Positions 1 to 8,237 of a stretch of DNA of 12,813 bases are shown in pieces. Source of the DNA: Saccoglossus kowalevskii (Eukaryota; Hemichordata; Enteropneusta; Harrimaniidae); contig NW_003141322.1 in the NCBI RefSeq assembly GCF_000003605.2, positions 97,592 through 110,404 of the forward strand, given 5' to 3'. A model generated the notes under the pieces. That model was not told the origin of the DNA. It saw only the letters and a program-made list of their open reading frames with translations, and made no database searches. The position numbers and the translations under genes are program-made. Each line of letters starts with the position of its first letter. The first letter of the stretch is position 1.

Positions 1-67
<67 letters not shown>
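1..67. repeat. (AG)n dinucleotide microsatellite, truncated by window edge
   Basis: This is an uninterrupted AG run of 33 dinucleotides plus one A, starting at the first base of the window, so its true length is unknown. The plus strand is pure purine. Such tracts are usually length-polymorphic and can adopt triplex structures. No gene is attached to it here. Confidence 0.97.
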
Positions 68-72
<5 letters not shown>

Positions 73-1800
73 ACTACGACATGAACGATGTACACCACGT
101 CATCAAGTCACGGTGTTAACTATTCCCCTAAATACATATGTAACTTGCCCTGAACCCGATAAAATTACAAACAGTTAGCAACAACGAAAACTATAGAACT
201 ATGCTTGGTACGGTACTAACTATGCTAGTTTATGAATGCCATTAGTTGAGATACAAGATGATTCAGTTTTCCAAAGCCGGTAGGGATTTATTTTATTCTT
301 TCACTATTTAAATGTCTAATATATAAAGGTCGATGGCTATAAAACTTTTAAACGACGTACAAAGCACTGCGTCACGTCGTGGCGAGTGTTGCTTCATGCT
401 TAAATGGGCCCGCACCTGTTGACTGCGAAAAGACCCACTGACCGACTCCTGACATATATCAACATTTTAATATTAAGTTCACATGACCGCGAAAACAATA
501 TAAATTGTGGATTATAATTAATAATTAGCAAGACCGAGTAAACTAACTTCTGTAACGTATAAACACGTAATTTATTTCCAACTAAACACTTGTTTGTTTA
601 TATACTCGCATCAGTAGTGAATAGTTTAAATAGTGCGTTGCGTATAGGCGAAAGTGTATGTAAGTATGTTTCCATTTTGATTTAATATTTTGTCACGGAC
701 ATAATTTAGTGAATGAAGATGTTAAAATCCCATTGTTCAGTTGAATACTGACCGCATATGTTGGCGGGTGATGTTCATTACCGAGGATTAGTCCTCCTTG
801 TCCATACCGTGGTGATATAATTTGATAAATTCCTAAAAGTCGTGGATAACGTCTTTCAAAAGGAGTGATTTGTATTACATGTTTGATTGTCGGTGGAATT
901 TAAACTATCAGATATGGTCAACCTGTACTTACCGCCGTTGAGGTCACCTTTCAAGACTGTAAACGTCATTGACTTACCTTTTATTTATTGTTTATAAAGT
1001 ACCAGAATGTAACAATCAGTCTCCATGTAAATGGTTAAGGAGTAAATATATATCGGCTAAGACACGTGTAAGTATTAAAATAACTATACTATAATTTACT
1101 CACCAAGAATGTACATATGTCATAAGGCTGATAACATTATTATCTTGAACTTTGAAATACTGACCTTTGTTATAAGGATATATGCGTCTCATAGTTTTGT
1201 ATATCTCCCCAGGTGTCGCCATAGTAACTCGCGATTTACAGGTTTAATCCAAATATCGATTATATCATTTCTATATGTCCATGTGTTTATGGATAATGAG
1301 ACCGGCTTGTTGATAATTACTACTCCCGTGTCAAGACCGTGCAACGTCTGAACAACCGAGCCGTCTGATCACCTCAGGCTGAATCTTTTCGATTTAATAA
1401 AATAGTCGTAATTAATTTACCTGGATGAATAAACTGTTCCTAATTCGTCGAAATTTCCCCGGGCAGTGGGTCTATTGTGTTTTGATTTTCGCTTCTCGAA
1501 GAACGTATAAAGTCACTTCGTTTTATTACTTTTTTTGGCGTTTCTATGGTGAATATAGTTGTGTAAATCGTTTGCATTGTCTGCGTGATCAGCGCTTACT
1601 GGATACAATGATTGACCTTAAAACGGTTGAGTGATAAGTCTCAACAGATCAAGCGTCCCACAAAGGGTTTTTTGTGCACATAACGGAAGGTAACACAATA
1701 AAATGAACTGGTATTTTTTTAATTAAAAACATGTATATATTTGACTATCGCATACTTGCTAAGCGTTTGTGTCTACGCTTTCATACTGGTGTCAGAGTAT
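68..1800. other. Upstream non-genic region with no recognisable gene
   Basis: About 1.7 kb of AT-rich DNA lies between the AG microsatellite and the METTL25B promoter area. Short open frames at 1109-1351 (80 codons) and 1425-1634 (69 codons) translate to nothing recognisable, have no domain-like pattern, and are within the range expected by chance. CpG dinucleotides are visibly more frequent here than in the rest of the window. A donor-like sequence follows a short ATG-initiated frame on the minus strand (about 933-969), but it is too short to call as an exon. I see no tRNA, rRNA or transposase coding. Confidence 0.6.
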
Positions 1801-1818
1801 AACATCTGTCTATATTAC

Positions 1819-1877
1819 GTACGCAGTCCGGTACGCAGTCATCATGGGTACGCATTTCGACTATGAGTGCGCCATCT
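1819..1877 (+). promoter_or_regulatory. Candidate METTL25B promoter elements (GTACGCA repeats and a YY1-like core)
   Basis: Three copies of GTACGCA lie at 1819-1825, 1831-1837 and 1848-1854. The first two extend to a perfect 10-mer, GTACGCAGTC. Just downstream, CGCCATCT at 1870-1877 matches the core of the YY1-type element often found at transcription starts of animal housekeeping genes. These sites lie about 100-155 bases before the METTL25B ATG, in locally CpG-rich sequence. Assigning them as a promoter is inference from position and motif. No clear TATA box at a suitable spacing was seen. Confidence 0.35.
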
Positions 1878-1907
1878 CGCGTCAGCTATAGATTCACGTT
1901 TTTTTAA

Positions 1908-1928
1908 ATGGCCGCCTCCTGTCATTGA
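1908..1928 (+). other. Possible short upstream ORF (uORF) before METTL25B
   Basis: An ATG at 1908 opens a six-codon frame (M-A-A-S-C-H) closed by TGA at 1926-1928, 46 bases before the main ATG. It has G at +4 but T at -3, a middling start context. If transcription begins upstream of it and no intron removes it, it could tune METTL25B translation by reinitiation. If the acceptor-like site at 1971 is used, the uORF is spliced out. Confidence 0.3.
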
Positions 1929-1951
1929 GAAGTGTCAGCGACTGGGTAGAG

Positions 1952-1971
1952 TTTTTTTTTGGATTTCCTAG
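1952..1971 (+). promoter_or_regulatory. Acceptor-like polypyrimidine tract ending in AG three bases before the METTL25B start
   Basis: A run of nine Ts followed by GGATTTCCTAG ends at 1971, and the start codon follows after ACC. This is a good match to a 3' splice acceptor. It would fit a 5' UTR intron with an unseen upstream non-coding exon, or a spliced-leader acceptor if the organism trans-splices. The TAG of the acceptor is also an in-frame stop two codons before the ATG, so an unspliced transcript cannot extend the protein upstream. Confidence 0.4.
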
Positions 1972-1974
1972 ACC

Positions 1975-3654
1975 ATGGGCATCCTATGCAACTCCGACAC
2001 TGTTAGAAGCCTCAAGGAACACACGAAGAGACTTCTTTGTTTTGTTAATTACTACAAATGGCTATCGGATGCTTATGTGGTAGAGTTTTTTGTTAAAGAC
2101 CACTGGAACACTATCCCTAAACAATGGCAAGACGTGCTGCAAGATCTGGAAATAGATGTAATGGGATCACTGTTGATGCAGTCCCCGAAAGCGGAGACGT
2201 CTTTCTGTAAGGTGTGGCCTTTGTCTTTACTGGCCTATCGCAGCGCAGCCCATGCACTGGCACTGAGCAGAACGCCGCGCGATACAGACGACGAAATACA
2301 ACACGTGCTGAAGAAAACAAAGCCTTGTTATGAACCACTACCTCATCACTACCGACGACACGTAAAACCAAAGAAACAGTACGAGATAAGCCGATTAGCT
2401 AAACTCATCTACGGGGTATCTGAGCAAGTTCTCTGTAAAAACCTCGTAGATGTGGGATCTGGACAAGGACACTTGACAAGGCTTTTATCGTTCGGTTATG
2501 GGCTCAATATAACAACGGTTGAGGCAGAAGGGTGTCACATCAGTGGAGCAAATAAATACGACAGGAAATTGAAAAAGTTTATTGATCTAAAGACTATTGA
2601 GAACCCAAGTAAGTTGAAAGGCATCAAGCAAAGTGAGGCGATAGAATCGCTTGTTCCCAGTCATGTTATATATCGCATTGATCCTTCTATTGCCGTTGAT
2701 AACTTCTTGACTCTAATCTCAGAAAATAAAAATTCAATGCTCGCGAATGGAACAGCACAACAGAAAGGAACGCCTGATTTGTCAGATATCAACGATGCAT
2801 TGCAATGTGTTAGCAGTGACTTAGATAATGAAAAGAATAGTGCTGCAGGACACAGTGAAAAACAGAATGATAAGTTTGTTTTTGCTGGGTTACACACCTG
2901 TGGAGACTTGGGACCAACAATGTTAAGAGTTTTCACAAAATGTTTAAATGCCAAGGCATTGGTATCTGTTGGATGCTGCTATTCAAAAATGACCTGCAAG
3001 ACCGTACAACCTGCACAACCTCCCCATCGTGGGAAATCATGTACACACAGTGACTGTATAGATGAAGTGAAAACACAAAGAATAGGGGGGGATGACCCAA
3101 CTATCAGCCAACCTGTAGGGTTCCCCATGAGTTGTTGGCTGGAAAGTATCCCAAATCATGAACTAAATTATGAGCCCAGAGAGTTAGCGTGCCATTCTGT
3201 AGACATATACTGTCAACGATTACGTGATGAAGATCCTAATATAATACTACAGTCTTACCGCGCCATATTGGAAATAGTTATCCAGAAACAAGCACCCGAC
3301 TTAACACAACATCATTCTGGGGTCAGACATATTAAAAAAACAATGCATAATATTAAAAAGGGTCATGATATGCCCCTTGAAAGCTATATATCCGATGCTT
3401 TGAGAAAATTGGGCATTCCACCAATTTCGTTTGCTGAATTTAAAGATTTGAGGGAGTGTTTGACGAGATGGAAACAACATATAGCATTTCATATTTTGAG
3501 ATCGTTAACTGCTCCTGTCATAGAATCACTTATTTTAATTGATAGGATGATATATTTACATGAACAGGGCATTGACAGTGAACTTATTCCATTGTTTGAT
3601 CCAAAACTTTCTCCAAGAAACTTTGTGCTAGTTGCTTTGAAAAACAATGAGTGA
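1975..3654 (+). CDS. METTL25B: METTL25B (RRNAD1) methyltransferase-like protein, intronless
   Basis: This single open frame of 559 residues aligns along its whole length with human METTL25B/RRNAD1. Visible blocks are an N-terminal LSDAYVVEFF segment, HVKPKKQYEI (residues 129-138), the SAM-binding motif I DVGSGQGHL (159-167), FAGLHTCGDL (303-312), SVGCCYSKM (331-339) and the C-terminal LSPRNFVLVAL (545-555). The family belongs to the methyltransferase-32-type group; its substrate is not established to my knowledge, and the older rRNA adenine dimethylase name came from weak similarity. The ATG has a strong context (A at -3, G at +4), an in-frame TAG lies just upstream, and the human N-terminus aligns near this position. 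The protein is longer than the human one (about 475 residues from memory) mainly because of two polar insertions, near residues 249-300 and 340-380. The human gene has several introns, whereas this copy has none within the CDS. Confidence 0.93.
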   Translation: MGILCNSDTVRSLKEHTKRLLCFVNYYKWLSDAYVVEFFVKDHWNTIPKQWQDVLQDLEIDVMGSLLMQSPKAETSFCKVWPLSLLAYRSAAHALALSRTPRDTDDEIQHVLKKTKPCYEPLPHHYRRHVKPKKQYEISRLAKLIYGVSEQVLCKNLVDVGSGQGHLTRLLSFGYGLNITTVEAEGCHISGANKYDRKLKKFIDLKTIENPSKLKGIKQSEAIESLVPSHVIYRIDPSIAVDNFLTLISENKNSMLANGTAQQKGTPDLSDINDALQCVSSDLDNEKNSAAGHSEKQNDKFVFAGLHTCGDLGPTMLRVFTKCLNAKALVSVGCCYSKMTCKTVQPAQPPHRGKSCTHSDCIDEVKTQRIGGDDPTISQPVGFPMSCWLESIPNHELNYEPRELACHSVDIYCQRLRDEDPNIILQSYRAILEIVIQKQAPDLTQHHSGVRHIKKTMHNIKKGHDMPLESYISDALRKLGIPPISFAEFKDLRECLTRWKQHIAFHILRSLTAPVIESLILIDRMIYLHEQGIDSELIPLFDPKLSPRNFVLVALKNNE

Positions 3655-3973
3655 ACAAGTTACAAATATAAAGTTTTCCTCAGATTGAGAATCTAATAAT
3701 GATTCCTCCCCAAGAATGTTGTTTTTCAACCATAACTTGTACAATTTTATATTCGTCTAAACAAGTTTTACTTAAATATTCAACACAGTCAGAAAATGCA
3801 TCATTTATTCATGGAATTGTGGGTAATTTATGATGTGCCTCTCTTTTTATGGAACTATTAGAAAGGCGACTCTTGGAGGCAATCATAAAATCTGATGAGA
3901 ACTCTTCTGCAAGAATTGAGCACAGTTTTAATCTTCAAGTTGTTGAATCTGCTTCTTTTTAATGACAATTTAT

Positions 3974-3979
3974 AATAAA
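3974..3979 (+). terminator. Candidate poly(A) signal for METTL25B (proximal)
   Basis: This canonical AATAAA lies 320 bases after the METTL25B stop codon and is followed within 30 bases by T-rich and GT-containing sequence (TTTTCCATTTTGTC), as expected for a cleavage site. It is the nearest canonical signal seen after the stop. AT-rich DNA produces such hexamers by chance, so this remains a candidate. Confidence 0.45.
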
Positions 3980-4602
3980 ATTTTCCATTTTGTCTACCAC
4001 ACATAAATCCAGTCAGTCGGTGTATACCATGAACATGCTATTCTGCTACTTAATAGTAATGCGGCTTCTAATACAGATTTTACGGTAGTTTGAGAATTGA
4101 CTTTTTCCATGAGTATCCTCAAAGGTTTACCTCTCCAGTGTGAGGGTGCTGCAAATACATCATTGCGCATATCAAACTCTTGTGAGTTCGCAAATGGTGG
4201 GGTCAAACATCATAATGGCAGCTATATTGGAGTATGTAAATTAACTGAATTGCAACAGGCATTAATGTTCCAGTGAGAGTTATAATTATGAATGTTCCTG
4301 TTCTTCAATGTTGGATCTTACAAGGATGACAGTCACTGTGTTTTAATTATTTCATTCGTGGAAATATAGTTAGGTGAACTGTTATGGTGCGACTTTCAAA
4401 TCAGTTTGAGATAATTTACTATTATGTTTCTCCATGTCATGTTCTGTGTGCTTTGATAAACCGATACTGTAGTGACCCTACCATATGCGCCCTCTTACTG
4501 TAGAAATGGAATTCAGTTTGTATTTTTATACATGTAATTTAATGTCGCTACTTCTTTACAGATTACTTGTGGATGTCTTTTATGAGAAGTTTATGATTTT
4601 TA

Positions 4603-4608
4603 AATAAA
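4603..4608 (+). terminator. Candidate poly(A) signal for METTL25B (distal)
   Basis: This second canonical AATAAA on the plus strand lies about 950 bases after the stop codon, in TTTTTAAATAAAAG. It would give a longer 3' UTR than the proximal signal. More AATAAA copies occur further on (for example near 4820), so the real end needs transcript data. Confidence 0.3.
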
Positions 4609-5131
4609 AGATTTATGAATGAATAAGGGATGACGTCAAAAGAATCTCAACACTCATCAGACCATTATAGTCTGCCCATTGATAACTACCCTTTGTTTTA
4701 TGTTACTAATATACCGGTAGTATTTAAGCAAGTTATGCAATAGTCCAGTAATATAAGAAAATTGTAGCTTGTGTAATAACATTGGATCGCTCATAGAATT
4801 AAATGCCATATTGAAAATCTATAAATAAATAGTCAACTTGACTGCCAGCATTATTTTCCTGACTGATAAAGTCTAAGTAATAAATTAAATTTGTCACAGT
4901 GGACTGTCCAGCCAGGAAACAGAGGTGACAATCGCGGATGTGTTTAATGTGTATACCTCTCTTTTAGCCAATATATATTTTGTGTTATCCTACCAACACC
5001 ATAAAAAAACCATGTGAATATGTTATACTACTTTTATGGGCTAAAACAGCTGTCATTTTAAAATGTTAATGGATCTTCATTTGTTTATAGACTAGCAGCA
5101 CGAGAAGAATTTGTTTATCAAAAAAAATTAA

Positions 5132-6124
5132 CCATATTCCTATATTTGCCCGACTGGCAACACCCCTCCATTCCTAGATTGGTCAGGATGGTACTACCCC
5201 TCCATTCCCAGATTGGCAACGATGGTACCATCCCTCCATTTCTAGATTTGCCAGACTGGTACTACCACTATATTCCTAGATTGGCCAGGATGGTACCATC
5301 CCTCCATTCCTAGATTGGTCAGGATGGTACCACCCCTCCATTCCCAGATTGACCACAATGGTACCATCCCTCCATTTCTAGATTGGCCAGGATTGTACCA
5401 CCCCTCAATTTCTAGATTTGCCAGACTGGTACTACCACTATATTCCTAGATTGGCCAGACTGGTACCATCACTATATTCCTAGATTTGCCAGACTGGTAC
5501 CACCACTATATTCCTAGATTGGCCAGACTGGTACCACCACAATATTCCTAGATTGGCCAGACTGGTACCACCACTATATTCCTAGATTGGCCAGACTGGT
5601 ACCATCACTATATTCCTAGATTTGCCAGACTGGTACCACCACTATATTCCTAGATTGGCCAGACTGGTACCACCACAATATTCCTAGATTGGCCAGACTG
5701 GTACTACCACTATATTCCTAGATTGGCCAGACTGGTACCACCACTATATTCCTAGATTGGCCAGACCGGTACCATCACTATATTCCTAGATTTGCCAGAC
5801 TGGTACCACCACTATATTCCTAGATTGGCCAGACTGGTACCACCACTATATTCCTAGATTGGCCAGACTGGTACCATCACTATATTCCTAGATTTGCCAG
5901 ACTGGTACCACCACTATATTCCTAGATTGGCCAGACTGGTACCACCCCTCCATTCCCAGATTGGCCAGGAAGGTACCACCCTCCATTCCCAGATTGGCCA
6001 GAATGGTACCACCTCTTCATTCCTAGATTGGCCAGACTAGTCCCATCACTATATTCCTAGATTGGCCAGACTGGTACCACCACTATATTCCTAGATTGGC
6101 CAGGATATTACCACCCCTCCATTC
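5132..6124. repeat. 34-bp minisatellite array, about 29 copies
   Basis: Tandem repeats of a 34-bp unit combine a GGCCAGACTGGTACC block with an ACCACTATATTCCTAGATT block. From 5147 there are 28 complete units, flanked by a 15-bp partial unit (5132-5146) and a final partial unit ending at 6124. All units are 34 bp except one of 33 bp at about 5963-5995. The central units (about 5419-5962) are nearly identical, while the outer units are more diverged and mostly carry CCCCTCCATTCC instead of the CTATATTCC form. Most units contain the palindrome GGTACC. The array is non-coding: 34 is not a multiple of three and TAG recurs in every frame. It sits between two convergent genes. Confidence 0.97.
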
Positions 6125-7516
6125 AGTGAATATACTATTAGTACCTAGGTCAAAGAACCAACCACTGCGAACTGCCAACAACATACTTTGCATGTAACAG
6201 CCAATGAGATCCATATACGCAAGGCCTTAGGTCATCATCTCATATGAATCATTAACAAGTTTATCAACTTTCATGATGCAGTATCAGACAGGAACTTGAC
6301 CATTTGATAGGCAAGTAAACTATCTTTCACAAAATAAACCTGCATAATTATTTCTGTATTTTCAAATACAATTTGATCAAGAAATGTATAAAAGCAGAAA
6401 ATTTGGCCAAAAATGATAGAAAAATACATAAAAATGTGCCAAATATTGTACCACATTTTAGGTGGTAAAAATCAATAATTAAATTTTAGAATACTTTTTG
6501 TCATGCATTAAGTGACACATTAACTTCACTCCATACATTATCAACAGCATTCCGTAATGTCATGCAATCTAGCATTGCATCACATTGCACATAAAACAAT
6601 AAACCAAAAAATTTACCACTCTTGCTATCAACAAATACCATCAAATTTGGGTAAAACATTCCTGATTTATGGTGGTTTATATTACAAAGCATGATTTTAT
6701 TCAGAAAAAAACAATATATATCCTTGAGGTACACGGCTATAAGGGCATTATAAACCGGGGTACTGGTGGTCACCATGTAGAACTATATATTGATACATTT
6801 CTCAAATAGCAGACATTATTCAGTAATGATTTTTGCATTTATGTTCTGTTTGATAAAAATTATTAATACATCACATGAATATGTTTTTTCTGAAGCTTAT
6901 CGAGCATGGAGCATTTTCAGTAAATAATAACATCAATGTATTCAAATTTATTATTACAAAACTATGGTGTTTACATGTTACCATAGGCTTACAGTGTATC
7001 ATTAAAAGTACATGTGAAAGATTACTGACATACGATACAAAGAATAGAAAATATAGCTCAAAAGTGAAGAGTGGATAGGTATCCTATACATGCTAGCTCT
7101 ACCCTTACTACAGTAATAACATTAAATCACCACAGTCATCATGCGGTGTGTATTTACCGAGTAAATGCATTTTACATGCGTTGTATAAGTTGCTATGGGT
7201 CCCACATTGAACATGACGTGGTGTGACGACTGTAGCGCTTTAATTTATTAGAGAGGTGATTTGTGTAGATAGTAGATGGAAATGTAAAATACAACATTTA
7301 AGTAAAATTTACAAGTGCTTTCTGTGGTGACTGAAGCTTTAATTGAGTGTTTAATTGCGGCGATGACTTTTATACCTAGTATTACTTTTAATATGGACTG
7401 TGGTGTCCTAGTAATCCATCAAAGCAATGAAAAACAACAAAGTTTTTAAAAAAGTCTACATATTTGGAATGGTTCTGTGTGATTCCAAAATTGTTTTTGT
7501 TTTTTTGTATTACAAT

Positions 7517-7522
7517 TTTATT
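7517..7522 (-). terminator. Candidate poly(A) signal for presenilin
   Basis: TTTATT on the plus strand reads AATAAA on the minus strand. It is the first canonical hexamer I found downstream of the presenilin stop and implies a 3' UTR of about 1.37 kb. Weaker ATTAAA variants lie closer to the stop, at 8093-8098 and 8043-8048 (minus), and may be used instead. Confidence 0.3.
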
Positions 7523-8176
7523 AAACTCCAGATATCTATCACAACTATATGTATAAAATCTGTCACAAGTAATGGTAGAAAGTCAAATTAGAATCTCATG
7601 GCTCCACCGAACCTCTTTAGCGTGAAATTGATATGTATGAATAAATCTAAAATATGGCAGGATTACACACTGTTAAAAGGAGAATCCTCACAGCAAGTAC
7701 TTGTATTTAAATATTTAGATAAAATCGTAACATTCTATCTGCAGAAAATAATATTGCTATTTTCAAAAAAATGTATCAGCCATACGTTGAATTGAAAATG
7801 TTGTTTTACTGTGAAAAACAGCATTGTACATAAAACACTTAAGCAATGTATATAACATTTCCAGCATTGACTATAAAAAAAATCTGATATATTTACTCAG
7901 ACAATTAGATGTTGTTGATAATGTGTATGGCAGCCACATGGCCAATCTAATATATTTCTGCCAATTTATCATATGCTCTATTAGTAATGCATGTGCTTTT
8001 GTATATGACAGAGGAATGTCTATGGTCAAAATAAAGTCACGTTTTAATAATCCAGTATGTAATTTCTGGTTTCTATGCAATTCAGATGCACTTTTAATAA
8101 GAGCAAATATGGCATTGGTGCTAGGTGAGTATGAGGACAAACAATCATTGTTATGATTTTGCTTTGGATTACTTTC

Positions 8177-8237
8177 CTAAATCTTTCAAATTTCTTACTA
8201 TAAACCTAATATGTTCAGATTTATAGTAAGGATTTAG
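8177..8237. repeat. Imperfect inverted repeat in the presenilin 3' flank
   Basis: CTTACTATAAA (8194-8204) is perfectly complementary to TTTATAGTAAG (8220-8230), with a 15-base loop. An outer block, CTAAATC (8177-8183), pairs with GATTTAG (8231-8237) across a 10-base bulge on one side. If the presenilin 3' UTR extends this far, the RNA could fold into an 18-bp bulged hairpin. It could equally be the remnant of a small palindromic element. Confidence 0.6.

Larger units (their letters stand above)
3655..5131 (+). other. METTL25B 3' UTR and downstream intergenic DNA
   Basis: The sequence is AT-rich and has no recognisable coding potential. The first part is presumably the METTL25B 3' UTR. A 38-codon frame beginning at 3849 and a 70-codon minus-strand frame at 4206-3994 match nothing I know. 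An 8-bp CRE-like palindrome TGACGTCA lies near 4631, and a TACCGGTA palindrome lies near 4713. No tRNA or transposon ends were identified. Confidence 0.6.

Noticed and set aside
1109-1634. Two plus-strand open frames (80 and 69 codons) upstream of METTL25B
   Set aside because: The translations show no known domain or conserved pattern and their length is within chance. They do not join METTL25B in frame.
2117-3492. Minus-strand frames inside METTL25B
   Set aside because: They are antisense shadows of a clearly homologous plus-strand protein.
3885-3920. Hammerhead ribozyme-like CTGATGAG
   Set aside because: The required downstream GAAA core and pairing stems are absent.
3994-4206. Minus-strand 70-codon frame after METTL25B
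   Set aside because: The protein is unrecognised, and the frame is short and lies in the probable 3' UTR region with no splice or promoter context.
5132-6124. Possible CRISPR-like array
   Set aside because: The 34-bp units are directly contiguous, with no unique spacers between them, and the context is eukaryotic. It is a minisatellite.
6501-6776. Minus-strand 91-codon frame
   Set aside because: The translation looked somewhat protein-like near its end (V-F-V-D-S-K-S-G-K-F-F-G), but it matches no family I know, and no splice sites or start context support it.
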